A DNA stretch of 64,000 bases from Coenobita brevimanus (GCA_032717465.1 CM064632.1:26585433-26649432), one strand, 5' to 3'; counted from the first letter of the stretch, positions 23,662 to 35,075 are shown. A program made the numbers and translations. The notes: a model not told the origin generated them from the letters alone.

Positions 23662-23836
23662 GCTATTTACTTTTGGATGACGATGGTTACTATCCTTGTG
23701 TATGTTGCATATACAGAACATGGCGATAATGGAATGATTTGTGTTACACAGAAGACAACAGTAAAGTGTAATAAAGAAAATACATCACCTGGGAAAAGGT
23801 GTTAAGGAGTTTCCTCAGCAGATGAGAATACGAGCC
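23662..23836. mobile_element. MITE copy d, right part
   Basis: Continues the MITE interior (CTATTTACTTTTGGATGACG, ACATGGCGATAATGGAATGA, GTAAAGTGTAATAAAG) to the right terminus GTTAAGGAGTTTCCTCAGCAG. Joined with 21561-21615 it gives one continuous element. Confidence 0.85.
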
Positions 23837-23908
23837 GAAGATTTAATCGTACTGAAAGGCTAAGAAGGACGAGCCGAAGATTTAATCGTACTGAAAGGCT
23901 AAGAAGGA
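23829..23908. repeat. 38-bp direct duplication
   Basis: CGAGCCGAAGATTTAATCGT followed by ACTGAAAGGCTAAGAAGG occurs twice back to back, starting at the MITE edge. Confidence 0.9.
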
Positions 23909-24359
23909 TGCATTGTGGCTGATGTTCATATTCGTACTTAGAACTGTGTTGTGTTATGTTGATATTCGTACCTAGAATTGTGCTGTATTAACGACGAAAT
24001 ATACTGACTGTCTTACAGATAGCTTCAGTAGACTACTCATTCTTAAACACTTAGCCTTTTCAATGCTCTTTTATTTACTGTCGTCTTTCGTAGTTCATTC
24101 TTGCCATCTTTGGATGATTATGGTTCAGAAGAAAATTATAAAACTTGAGAGGTTTAATAGAGCTGTAGTTAATCCTCGTACCTCTAGAAGTCCACCGTAA
24201 GCAGAATAAAATCGTCTGAAGGTAGCAGGAACAAACCCAAACAAAATTTTAATCGTATGGAAATGTTTACCAGGACACCTAGCGATTGAGTTGTTAATTT
24301 TCATACCTGCTGTGGTTAGTAAATATCCACCCGCCTGAAGGTTAACAGGACATGAGGGA
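23909..24359. other. Non-coding, dispersed motif copy
   Basis: AGAATAAAATCGTCTGAAGG at 24203-24222 is one of the best copies of the dispersed motif. No gene. Confidence 0.5.
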
Positions 24360-25335
24360 ACGGCTTGGGGGTTTAAAGGAGTGGGCATGGGGATTAAAGG
24401 GAAGACGTGGGGGTCTAAGAGGAAGTATAGGGGTTTAAAGAGAAGACATAGAGTTTAAAGGGAAGGCCTAAGGGTTTAAAGGGAGGGCATAGGAGTGGGG
24501 AAGGCATGAAGGGAAGGCATAGGGATGGAGAAGGCATGAAGGGAAGGAATAGGGTTTTAAAGGAGAGGCATGAAGGGAAGGCATAGGGGTTCAAAGGAGA
24601 GGCATGACGGGAAAGCATAGGGGTTTAAAGGAGAGGCATTAAGGGGAGGCATACAGGAAAGGCATGAAAGGAAAGCGTTGAGTTTTAAAGGAGACGCATG
24701 AAGGGCACGCATAGGGGTTTAAAGGGGAGGGTATGAAGGGAAGGCGTAGAGGTTCAAAGGGGAGGGTATGAAGGGAAGACATAGGGCTTTTACGGGGAGG
24801 GTATGAAGGGAAGGTATAGGGGATCAAAGGGGAGGATATGAAGGGAAGGCATAGAGGTTTAAAGGAGAGGGAATGAAGGGAAGGCACAGGGGTTTGAAGG
24901 CGAGGGTATGAAGGGAAGGCATAGGGGTTTAAAGAGGGGGTATGAAGGGAAGGCATAGGGGTTTAAAGAGGGGGTATGAAGGGAAGGCATAGGGGTTTAA
25001 AGAGGGGGTATGAAGGGAAGGCATAGGGGTTTAAAGAGGGGGTATGAAGGGAAAGCATAGGGGTTTAAAGAGGGGGTATGAAGGGAAGGCATAGGGGTTT
25101 AAAGAGGGGGTATGAAGGGAAGGCATAGGGGTTTAAAGAGGGGGTATGAAGGGAAGGCATAGGGGTTTAAAGAGGGGGTATGAAGGGAAGGCATAGGGGT
25201 TTAAAGAGGGGGTATGAAGGGAAGGCATAGGGGTTTAAAGAGGGGGTATGAAGGGAAGGCATAGGGGTTTAAAGAGGGGGTATGAAGGGAAGGCATGGGG
25301 TTTAAAAGGGAGGGAATGAAGGGAAGGCGTGTGCA
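24360..25335. repeat. 33-bp minisatellite array
   Basis: 24905-25300 holds about 12 near-identical 33-bp units (GGCATAGGGGTTTAAAGAGG then GGGTATGAAGGGA). 24360-24900 holds more diverged units of the same kind. Uniform units on the right and diverged ones on the left suggest recent expansion there. The unit is a multiple of 3, so open frames through it are expected artefacts. Confidence 0.95.
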
Positions 25336-25879
25336 GAAGGGGGCTGTGGCATAATTTATATATAACTTACTATTTCCAGACGATTTTATTAAGCATAAGG
25401 AAGACTTTTGGAACTGGAGGGGTTGAGGTATAGCCTCCATTAACCCCATCCCAACGACACGTTTCCTGTATGTTTAGTGGAATCGTCTCGTACCGGGAAA
25501 TGGAGGTCAGTTTATAACATTTTTTTATTTTAAAATATTTTCATTCTGCTTACAGGAGGACATAAAGGAGAAATTGAAGGGAAGAAGGGTGAATTGACAT
25601 TTTTTTTCTTGCGCTCTCCAGGGAACTTTAATTTCGAGTAACAACAAAACACGTCATCGTGCTGAGAAGATTTATATTTTACATCATTCATGCTAACGCC
25701 AGACGATTTTATACCACCCCGGGAAGGGATTTGAAAAGAAGGAAGTTGGAGGGAACGTAGACAGGTTAGGCCTTTTTTTTTTTTCTTAGATACATTCTTC
25801 TTGTGTGCAGACGATTATACACTGCCTCCTGAAGGTCTGTAGGGGAAGGAAGTAAAGAAAACGTGTGGGAGAAGGGGCC

Positions 25880-25921
<42 letters not shown>

Positions 25922-26308
25922 CTCTGTTATCTCTGACGGTTTCATCCAGTGCCTGAAGGACTTAACCAATTCACCCCAACGACTTATTTTCCTAATCTTA
26001 CTATCAGACGATTTTATTCATTTATTAAGCCACTCTAACCCTGAACAAGTTTATTTCGGCTACATTTAACCCACCCACCCTCCGTTCCAAAAATGCCCCC
26101 TAAGGTGAATAAAACTGTCTGAGAATACCATGAACATTTTGAAAAAGCTCACGTACTTAGGCAAAGGCGTTAAGGGAGGGGGCATGAAGGGAAAAGTCAA
26201 ATAGAAGGGACGATGGGGTGGGGTACTCAGATAAATTTATGATCCTCTCGTAATTTAGATTCGTCTTCATGGGAAGATCAAAGAAAGAAGAGTGCAGAAT
26301 GTTTCCAA
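25336..26308. other. Non-coding, cluster of dispersed motif copies
   Basis: CCAGACGATTTTATTAAGC (25376), GCCAGACGATTTTATA (25697), GCAGACGATTATAC (25807), ATCAGACGATTTTATTCA (26003) and the inverse GAATAAAACTGTCTGAG (26107) lie within 750 bp. A (GT)n tract lies at 25882-25918. No gene. Confidence 0.6.
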
Positions 26309-26536
26309 GACCCTTATTCTCGTTGATTATGGATGCTCCCTAATATCTCTTCCTTGGCGAATTATTTTGCTCATTACACCTTGCCGTCCGCTTCTGTGTT
26401 GCTTAAATCATTCCAGCATCACCATACTCTGCCTAAATAACGTGCAAAATGATAGTACCTAGCCGTATTCAAAGCTTAATCGGTAAGGAAAATGTATTAG
26501 GGAGCTTCTTTAACCGCCGAGAATGCGAGACCAAGT
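26309..26536. mobile_element. MITE-like element, copy c (reverse orientation to copy a)
   Basis: Left end GGATGCTCCCTAATATCTC, interior ATTACACCTTGCCGTCC and CAGCATCACCATACTCTGC (inverse of copy a interior), right end TTAGGGAGCTTCTTTAACCG. Confidence 0.82.
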
Positions 26537-26929
26537 CTCGATTTATTCTTACAAAAGCTAATCTATGTTACGGGAAGATACGGGAGGAGAAAAGCCGTAG
26601 GTTGTGACTGTTTCAGCAGGAAGGACGTGGGAAGGAAGTCTTGCCATGTCTTAAGTTCTACCTGAAAAAAAAAGTAATAAATCAAAGTTACGAGAGAAAG
26701 CAGATTGTAAATATGCTCAAGCATCCCGCCTCTGATGTCTAAAGGCCCTGATAAGAATTAATCCTGTATGTAAAAGGCTGGGCGACATCTTCATTACTGT
26801 GTTCTAACTAGCTAATGGCGATTTCATTTAACTCAGGAGAGACGGTTGAACTGGAGGAGTTAGATTTGCCATTTACTAACCTTTCGAGTGGAAATATTCT
26901 ACATTAAGTTGAATAAAATGGCATGGGAT
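26537..26929. other. Non-coding, no recognised element
   Basis: Contains weak module text GAACTGGAGGAGTTAGATTTG near 26849. No gene. Confidence 0.4.
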
Positions 26930-27135
26930 TTTATATTTACTTGAACTTGGCCATCGTGAAGGCTGAGTTTTGACGAAAGGATCCCGCTAGAGTATGATGC
27001 TAGTCACCAACACGTGTCATGGAAGGGATGTAGAGCCATAGTATTGTCTTTTTTCTGCCACAGAGTTTCGTGAAATGAGCTGCAAATGCACAAAAATCTG
27101 GGTCAAGTTCATGTGAAAGGATAATTGTAGCTAGG
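26930..27135 (+). repeat. DR-family dispersed repeat copy
   Basis: TAGAGTATGATGCTAGTCAC (about 26989), then GTCATGGAAGGGATGTAGAG, TTTCTGCCACAGAG and AAAATCTGGGTCAAGTTC, matching the copies at 40.8 and 42.4 kb. Confidence 0.78.
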
Positions 27136-28100
27136 GGCCATCTTTACTTGATTGTTAATATGTCTGGATATCTAAGTACCGGTAAGGACACTTTTTTTTT
27201 TTTTTTATGTTTGACGCTATATACAGATGTTGCCACAGAGATTTATTCTCAATACTGATGATAAAATTGTCTGTTGGTAGCTTCACTAAATGGAAAAAAT
27301 AGTAGTTGTAATGTTGCTGTCTAAAGAAGCGCGCATGTAATGTGGGAAGGACCGTGATGTCTTTTTCCCTCTCAACAGATTGGGCAAAGTGTGTTCTTTT
27401 TCTAGGACGAGGAGGAAAAGGATGAGGAAATGACCCTAATAGAAAGCATTGCCTAGTAACCGGGAGCGTTCAGGAACGAGTTTAGGACTGACTATTGTAT
27501 TGCTATGGAAATATGTGAGGGCTAACGTTTATGCTTATTGTGATACTCCAGGTTTCATTCAAGCATGTGCTGTACTATGGAGTGGGCTACCCAGTTGTGG
27601 TGTATTTGTTTTTTTTCTTAGTCTCTTCAGGCAATAGTACTCTGATGATGGAGGGGATTCAAGAAGTTAGGGAAGAGAGTCTGAAGGGAGGACGTGGACA
27701 GAAGGGTCCATGATATCTCAATGGTGGGAGTAGAATTAATGCGCTAAAAGCTGGGCGGTTTCTATTTTACCGTATTTTCTGCCTAAAGATAATTTTATGG
27801 AGTAGGGAGATTAATCTACTTTGAAGGGCTAAATACAGCCTCGTCCAACTCCTTTACTATTATGGGTTCTCGTAAGCTGAATGATATAGTGTGGTAGTGG
27901 CACTAATACCTTCCAAAATTCGTCACCCTAGTTAGCGAATATATAGATAACTTTTTTCTTCTATCGCCAGATGATTTTATCCTGCCGCCTGAAGGGTTTA
28001 AAGGAGAGAGAATGAGGGGAAGACGTGATCAGAGGTGGTGGTGATGTCTCTGGGGGTCGAGGAGAGTTAAAGTGTAAAAGGTTGGGTGGCTCCCCCTTTT
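27136..28100. other. Non-coding, dispersed motif copies
   Basis: GATAAAATTGTCTGTTGGTAGC near 27260 (21 bases shared loosely with the motif) and CGCCAGATGATTTTATCC at 27965. No gene. Confidence 0.45.
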
Positions 28101-29006
28101 AATGATTACCCAGGGACGCCATTCAGCTGTTGCCGCTCTCCCCTTCTCACCTTGCTCGATTATCCTTTATAGCTATTTCTGCATTTTACTCCTGGGCTTC
28201 TCTCGTGTGCAAGGCTTTTCCATTAGGCTGCTGGTAATTGTTCCCTACTTTCTGGCTTCTCTTTGCTTTGTTTTTCCTCCCTGTCATGTAGCTTCTCTTC
28301 TTTGCTTACTGCCTTCTCGTCTGCGTGCTTCTACTTATTTCTTTTGTGGCATCTCCTCTTTGTTTTCTCTGTTCCTCTCTCATTTTCCTGATTTCTTGAT
28401 TCCAGCCTTGCTATCCATCTACCGCTTCTTCTTTTGGCCGGCTGGAATGTGGTCTTTCTTCTGTGGTTTTTGATGTCTCTTATTTGGGTGTCTGCGTTTT
28501 CTGCCCCATACCAGAATCTGCTATCTGTTTTCTCCTGTATTTTCTCTTTTGACTCTTCTGCAACTGCCTTGCCCTTCATCTGCGTCTCCTGCGTTTTGCC
28601 TGCTGGAGTCTTAATTCCCTACTGGTTTCTGCTCTCTGTTATCAGGCTGCGCTCCTGCCTTTTGCCTCTGCATTCTCGCTTAATTTGTATCTCCGTCTGC
28701 TTTGTTCCCTTACTTCTCTTCGCTAGCTTCTTATATCCTCTTGATGTTTTTAGTTGTCTGCTTTCTACTTTCTGTACCTTGGTCATTCCATTCAGTATTT
28801 AATTGTCTCTGCTTTCTAATTCTCTTCTGCTTCCCTCCTTTATCTCCTGCTGTTTTTTTCTTTTCTGATTTTTTCTTTACCTCGTTTTTTCCCTTCTGCT
28901 CTTCCTACTTTCAGGCTACTCTTACTTGCTTGCTGGATTCTTCTGTCTTTTTTTTTTTTTTTTTTTTTCACTTTAACTCATTCACCTTTTCTTCCATGAA
29001 CTCATT

Positions 29007-29064
<58 letters not shown>
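28101..29064. repeat. Pyrimidine-rich degenerate region ending in (TC)n
   Basis: Repetitive CTTCTCTTTGCTTTG and CTTCTGCTTCCCTCC-like text, a T-run at 28950-28968, and (TC)n at 29009-29064. Hydrophobic-looking open frames arise from the T/C bias. Confidence 0.75.
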
Positions 29065-29067
<3 letters not shown>

Positions 29068-29249
29068 TGCTCACCCTCTGACCTTTCTTTCTTTTGATTC
29101 CTCTTTTCCTTTTTTTACTTCCACCTCCTTTCCACGTCATGGTATATTCTGTGCCTAGTCCCATTCGTAATTATTCTTTATCAGTTAGCATATCTCCCTT
29201 TTAATATCACATACGCTCCTCATTTGGCGTCATACGTATGCTGCTCATC

Positions 29250-29255
<6 letters not shown>

Positions 29256-29296
<41 letters not shown>
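29256..29296. repeat. (AG)n microsatellite
   Basis: About 20 AG units. Confidence 0.96.
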
Positions 29297-29299
<3 letters not shown>

Positions 29300-30058
29300 A
29301 AGACAAGGGAAAGAACTGGGAGTTTCACTATAGTCCATTTTTCATCTGACGGAACTGGGCAACTCCCACAATTTTACCAGGACCGGGATACACAAACGCA
29401 CCTACGACCAAGTCCTCGTCGTAACTCTGGTTTTGATTTGCAGGAAGGACAAGGGGGCCGTCAAACCTTCCTGTGTCTCCTGTTCAACCTTCATAAATAA
29501 ATCTAAGTTAAGAGGCGAAAATTACAGCAGATTATAAATGTTTTCTGCAGGACGATCAGGGAAAGGAGTACAATATCTTCCCTTGTGTAGTTCCTCCTGG
29601 AAAAAGATGCTAAGTTACGACTGGGTATGTTACGATCGTAGGTATGTTTGAATATCCCACCCCAGGCCGTTGTCACATGAAATCTGATCTTAGTTTCAAG
29701 GTAGGAATGAGTCTTCTTTGTTACTAGTGAAGTTGTCCCTTCATTCTGACTACACTTGGCCATCAACTCAGCTACAAGCGACTGGGGATATCTGTCAAGT
29801 TAAACGTATTATAGTAAAATTTATACTAATTGTTCTTTCTATCCCCATAGGTAAGTACTGCTGTGGTATGTACAGAACTCATTTTTTTCTGCATGTGTCA
29901 AATTGTATAATAGAGTGTGGTTTGTACAAGATGAGGAGGTAAACCATGGATAGTTATCTATCGGGGTTTGCAGACTGTAGAACATTTCCCTTGCTGTATG
30001 TTTTGCCTGCTTAGGTTTATTCTGTACTCTCTGTGTCCTTTTACTGCTGATGGCCTTG

Positions 30059-30062
<4 letters not shown>
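29297..30062. other. Non-coding, no recognised element
   Basis: No gene or known repeat recognised. Confidence 0.4.

Positions 30063-30099
<37 letters not shown>
30063..30099. repeat. (AT)n microsatellite at the 3' end of LINE-B copy 2
   Basis: About 18 AT units abut the LINE 3' UTR where other copies have an A-tail, suggesting growth from the tail. Confidence 0.93.
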
Positions 30100-30101
<2 letters not shown>

Positions 30102-30159
30102 GCGAGGAAGAAGGAACCAAAGGCTGAGCCCGCAAAACGTTCCTTCCAAGAAAAAAAAC

Positions 30160-30531
30160 TATCTGTCTATCTATCTATCTATTGCCAGACACCATAATCC
30201 CGTAAAGGGTGGCCATTTGACACTGAGTTAGTTGTTTTACAGGAAGGGGCATCAACCCTCCACCAACCCACTTGTTGACACGTAGGGAGCACGTATTGTT
30301 TGGTTATATGGTTACCACCCAGCGTTGTAAATGGTTTCTTGGCTTAGGAAACCATTTGGCTTGTCACTCAATGTAAAGCCACCTGTAAAGGAAAGAAAAG
30401 GAATAAGAAGTGACAGGAAAGATGGGAGAAATAGGAAGAGAGGAGGGCAGGCACAGAAAAAGAATGATAAAAGCTAAGGAAGTAGGCAGCACTACATCAA
30501 GTGAGTGGATGATGGTCGCCACCACCTACCA
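30160..30531 (-). mobile_element. SINE-B copy 2 with perfect 13-bp target duplication
   Basis: Flanked by CAAGAAAAAAAAC at 30147-30159 and again at 30532-30544. The minus-strand 5' end begins GGTAGGTGGTGGCGACC and the 3' tail is TAGA repeats at 30160-30181. 372 bp including tail. The conserved module GGTGGTAACCATATAACC lies at about 30312. Confidence 0.95.
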
Positions 30532-30589
30532 CAAGAAAAAAAACAAAAGCATTATAAAAGAGAGCCAAATTCAAGGTCCGTTCATTTCG

Positions 30590-33039
30590 AGATGCCTGGA
30601 CACACTGCGTTTGAAAGACTGGAGATCATAGGAAGTTGGAAATACAGACAGAGGGAGACAGTTCTAGAGTTGAGTTGTTGCATAAATGAAGGACTGGGAG
30701 TAACGGTTAACTCTTGCATTAAAGAGTTGGACAGAAAAGGGATGAGAGTTTGTTGCTAGACGGGTGCTACGCACTCGTCGTAGAGGTTGAGGGATGCAAG
30801 CAGACAGTTCAGAGGAGCAGTGACCATTAAAGTAGCGATAGAAAAGAGATAAAGATGCAACAGTGCGGCGAAGAGCCAGAGGTTGAAGGGAGCCAGTAAG
30901 AGGAGAGTTGATGAGACGAAAAGCCTTTGACTCCACCCTATTGAGAAGAGCTGTATGTGGGGAGCCTCCCCACACATGTGAGTCGTGCTCTAAACAGGAG
31001 CGAATAAAACCTATGTATAAAGTCACCAACTGTGCAGGGGTAAAGAAGGAACGGAGTTGGCTTAGCACACCTAATCTCTTGGAAGCAGATTTTACAAGAG
31101 ATGCAAAATGATCTTTCCAAGATAAGTCCCGAGTGAATGAAACCCCATGCATGTTCAAGGATGATGCAGGATTGAGCTGGATATTATTAAACTTTAGTGG
31201 GTATTCCTGTGGAAGATTTTGATTGGTTGATAGGTGTAAAAACTGAGTCTTTGATGCATTAAAAACAACAAGATTATTTTTACCTCAGTCAGAGATACGA
31301 GCCAAGTCAGACATTAGGTGTGCCATAGCCTCATCCCTTGTTTGTTGATGTAACTGCTGAGAAGGACGTTGCAGAAACCGAATGGAAAGGTGAAAGGTGG
31401 AATCATCAGCGTATGAGTGAATAGGGTTAGATGTACAGCTCAGAAGATCATTGATGAATAAAAGGAAGTGAGTTGGTGATAGGACAGAGCCCTGAGGAAC
31501 ACCACTGTTGATAGATCTAGGAGAAGAATGATGGCCGTCTACAACAACAGCTATAGAACGACCAGAAAGGAAGCAATAGATGAAGACACAGATAGAAGGA
31601 CAGAAACCGTAAGAGGGCAGTTTGGAAATTAAAGATTTATGCCAGACTCGATCGAAAGCCTTTGCGATGCCAACTGCAATGCAAAGCTTTCGCCAAAGTC
31701 TCGAAAGTAGGATGACCAGGAGTCTGAAAGGAAGGTGAGAAGATCGCCAGTGGAGCGTCCCTGACGGAACCCATACTGACGATCAGAAAGAAGTTTGTGA
31801 TAGGAAAGATGCTTTAAAATTTTTCTGTTAAGCATAGACAAAAAGTTTTGAGGCACAGAATGTTAAAGCAATTGGACGATAGTTAGAGGGTTGGGAATGG
31901 TCACCCTTCTTTGGGACTGGCTGAATGAGAGCAAACTTCCAGCAAGAAGGAAAGGTACAAGTTGAAAGACAAAGGTGAAATAATCTACCTAGGCAGGGTG
32001 TAAGCACAGAAGCACAGTTCTTGAGGACAACAGGAGGGACTCCATCAGGCCCATATGCCTTGTTAGCATTGAGGCCAGTGATGGCAGAGAATACATCAGC
32101 TGAAGAAATATTAATAGCCATGAGGAAGTCCAAGGGGGGAAGTGATGGAGGAGCAGCACCGGAATCGTCTAAGGTGGAATTGGAGAAAATCTGAACGAGG
32201 AGATCTGTTTTATCAGTAGATGAAATAGCTACAGAGCCATGAGAGTAGAAAAGAGGAGGGAAGGATCATGAGATAAAGTTGTTGGAAAGGTTTTCGGCAA
32301 GGTGCCAGAAGGCACGGGAAGAATTTGGGTTGGAGAGTTGAGAGCATTTGGTACGGATGAAATTATTTTAGCAGAGCAAAGAACAGACTTAGCACGATTC
32401 TAGGCGGAAAACATAAACAAGATGTGATTCAGGGATGGGTTGGCTCCGGTACCCTTTATAGGCCCTCTCCTTGTTGCGGACAGCATTAGAACAGGCGTGA
32501 TTAAACCAAGGCTTTCTTGCATTAGTCAACGGATATGAGAAGGGAATGTATGCTTCCATCCCCGAGAGAATAACCTCCGTAATCCGCAAGGCACACTCAG
32601 ATGTCTCCCGGCCATGGAACCAATAATCATTCCAGGGAAAATCAAAGAAGTACTGCCTGAGGGCCTCTCAATCCGCAGCTCCAAAGTGCCACAGACGACG
32701 TTTCCTTGGAGGGTCCACAGGCCGTACCGGAGCGATAGGACAGGTTAAGGTAATGAGGTTTTGATCGAAGGAGCCCACCGGAGAGAAAAGGTTAACAGTG
32801 TAAGTAGCAGGATTAGTTGCAAGGAAGAGGTCAAGTATGTTGGAGCTCTCTCCAAGGCAGTCAGGGATACGGGTAGGTTGCTGTACAAGCTGCACTAGGT
32901 CATTAAGGATAGAAAAGATGTAGGCTTGTTCACCAGGTGGATCAGTGAAAGGAGAGGAGAGCCAAAGGTGGTGGTGAACATTGAAATCTCCTAGAAAGGA
33001 GATTTCAGAGAAAGGAGAAATGGATAGAATGTGTTCCAT
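30590..33039 (-). pseudogene. Broken endonuclease-reverse transcriptase of LINE-B copy 2
   Basis: The endonuclease shows EISFLGDFNVHHHLW (about 33000). The usual SDH box reads FDQN, so the catalytic His is replaced by Gln. The linker has ARKPWFNHACSNAVRNKERA (about 32510). The reverse transcriptase has INISSADVFSAITGLNANKA (about 32110), PVPKKGDHSQPSNYRPIAL (about 31910), QYGFRQGRSTGDLL (about 31775), the YADD box near 31416, and a C-terminal block ending near 30600. Frames break near 32600, 32390, 31850 and 31630, and a stop replaces Trp near 31285. A dead copy, less decayed than copy 1 in its C-terminus. Confidence 0.9.
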
Positions 33040-33099
33040 CGTAGAAGTAAGATATGCCCCGTAAAAGCTAATACTGTATTCACGTATTATATGTACGAA

Positions 33100-33310
33100 T
33101 AAATTATAGTTCTTTCGCCTTAACTTGGCTCAAGTTTTCATCTCTTTGTAGCGTATTTCATATAGCTCAGTGGCGGAAGAAGACAATACTGCAACTCCAC
33201 ACCCTTTGCTTAGCACTTTTTTGTGATTAACATTATATTCCAGTGTTAATCTATTGCTACAAGTCATCATTCAAGCTGGAGAAATGGCAGTTTTAGCCTA
33301 AGTTAAAGTA
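33100..33310 (-). repeat. DR-family dispersed repeat copy
   Basis: TAGCTCAGTGGCGGAAGAAG, GCACTTTTTTGTGATTAACA and TTCCAGTGTTAATCTATTGC match the DR single copies in the same orientation as 15.85 and 42.43 kb. Confidence 0.78.
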
Positions 33311-33429
33311 AAAGGAGTATAGTAGGGAAGAGATGCAGGGATGCCTTCTTTGCTGACGAGAATACGATACTAAGAACCAGGTTGAAGGACCGGGTGTTGG
33401 TGTGTGCAGTAATGCAGTGTTAGACACCG

Positions 33430-33850
33430 CCGTCCTGTTTGCCATCTCTTTACTCGTCCCTTTTTCGTTCTCTCTGCGTGTCCCAATTTTGTTCTCTTTG
33501 CTTGGACCTTTTTCGTTTCCTTTGTCTGCCCTTTTTTCGTTCATTGTTTGTACGTTTGCCGTTGTCTCTCCTTGTTGCTTTCTCGTTCTCTGCTTGTACC
33601 TTTTTCTTTCTCTTTGCTTGGACCTTTTTCGTTCACTGCTTGTAATTTTTTCGTTCTCTTTGCATTACCTTTTTATCCTCTTTGCTTGTCCCTTTTTTGT
33701 TCTGTTTGTCTGTCTTTTTTTCGTTCTCTGCCCCCCCCCCCTCCCTTTTTGTTGTTCCCATTGCTTGTCCCTGTTTCCTTCCCTTTGTACAGTCCCATTT
33801 TGGTTCTCTGCTTGTCCCTCTTTCGTTCTCTTTGCCTGTCTTTTTCGTTC
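33430..33850. repeat. About 24-bp T/C-rich minisatellite, left block
   Basis: Repeated CTTTTTCGTTCTCTTTGCTT with GTCC or GGACC joins, about 17 imperfect units. The same unit reappears at 34925-35075 after about 1.1 kb of other DNA. Confidence 0.88.
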
Positions 33851-34260
33851 TAAAATTATTGGTAAACGAGTTCAGTCACATGAAGCTAAACATTTTTTCT
33901 TTAGCAGAGTTGTAAATATGTGGAACAAATTGCACACAAATGTAGTAAACAGTGATTCAGTACTAAGCTTTAATAATCGTTTGGATAAGTATCTGTTATC
34001 AGACCCTCAGCTAAGTATGTTCTCTCCTGAATAACACATTTCTTTGGAGTAATGGCTACAAATTTTGGGAGGGCGTTTCCAGTCCCATGAAACAGGGTAC
34101 TTCTTCTTCAACAGAGTAGTAAGTATCTAGAACAGACTTACTTCTACCAGCTAAGAGAAAGTTCATTCCCCTCATGTCTACAAGACACCCCGTAAACTTA
34201 ACGTATCCGTACGTAGCGTTGTGGCATGTCTTAATATATTTATCAGTTTGTTAAACGCAA
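33851..34260 (+). mobile_element. CR1-like LINE 3' remnant
   Basis: The plus strand encodes SHEAKHFFFSRVVNMWNKLH, TNVVNSDSVLSFNNRLDKYL and a stop near 34034, the typical C-terminal end of CR1-like polyproteins. A second, more decayed copy of the same segment (AGTCCCATGAAACAGGGTAC, TTCTTCAACAGAGTAGTAAG) follows at 34080-34140. Confidence 0.72.
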
Positions 34261-34924
34261 ATAAAGTAGTAAAAGCACAGACTAGGATCTGCACAGATAG
34301 CCCTGAGTTAACGGTCACTACCCTTACTTTCGACCTGTGATGGCTGTGGATCACTGAGGGTCCCTGTTAGTTATGTGACCACCATTGGGATTTTTAATGT
34401 ACCATGGGTCACTGCTTCGGAAAGTAACTTGTGTACTTGTCCCGCTTGGGAAAGTTCCTTGTCCCAGTGGAGTGAACGGAGCTGGGGCCTGATTGACAGC
34501 TGCCCACCTTAAAAGCGCCAGGCAAGGCTGCCGCAGCACCTGTGAACATCTGCTCTGTGCAGTTTCCACACTGTATCTGCAGATTCCCCATTAACTCAAC
34601 ATACTTGTACATAATGTAATGCCTTAGTTAATTATTTGGTTGAGTAATCATTTTACTTTATTACTTTCTCTTTCAAATCATTCAAACTGGTAACTTATAG
34701 ATATAGTATTATAGAATGTAACTTTTCATTTTCAGTCTTTCCTATGAAATTTCCATATCAGTTTTTCCATGCTGCTTGGTGGTCCTTCTCACTTTTTCCT
34801 GGAGGGTTTGGAGGCGTGGGGAGCCTTCTTGCTTTACTATCCTTGTCCTTCAGCTTGTAGAATTAGCTCTCGTAGTCATAGTCTACTCCGTAACAAGCAG
34901 CCTCGAAAGGACCTTAAGGTCTGT
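34261..34924. other. Non-coding, no recognised element
   Basis: 34280-34620 has moderate GC and may be part of an unrecognised element, but no domain is visible. Confidence 0.4.
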
Positions 34925-35075
34925 TGCTGTTTGCGTTCCTTTGTATTCTTTGTCTTTTTCTCTATGGTTGTCGAATTTTCGCTCTTTTCTTGCTTCTTTT
35001 TCGTCCTGTTTGCTCGTCCCTTTTTCGTTGTCTTTGTCCCTTTTTCGTTCCCTTTGCATATCCTTTTCATTTCAT
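34925..35075. repeat. About 24-bp T/C-rich minisatellite, right block
   Basis: TTTTTCGTTGTCTTTGTCCC and TTTTTCGTTCCCTTTGC units like those at 33.43-33.85 kb. Confidence 0.82.

Larger units (their letters stand above)
30100..33048 (-). mobile_element. LINE-B copy 2, minus strand, with SINE-B insertion
   Basis: Runs from the 3' UTR (TGCGAGGAAGAAGGAACCAA at 30101) to a 5' truncation in the endonuclease domain at about 33048. A SINE-B element occupies 30160-30531 inside the 3' UTR. It is the longest uninterrupted LINE-B coding region in the window. Confidence 0.92.

Noticed and set aside
24905..25300. Regular 33-bp repeat that could suggest a CRISPR array
   Set aside because: There are no variable spacers; units are directly tandem, and the genome is eukaryotic. 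It is a minisatellite.
28102..29097. Hydrophobic open frames that resemble membrane proteins
   Set aside because: T/C-rich repetitive DNA gives Phe/Leu/Ser/Val runs in all frames; no consistent start, splice sites or homology.
34409..34612. Short frame rich in Gly/Ala/Cys on the minus strand
   Set aside because: No domain, no family match recognised, and overlapping frames on the same strand; not supported as a gene.
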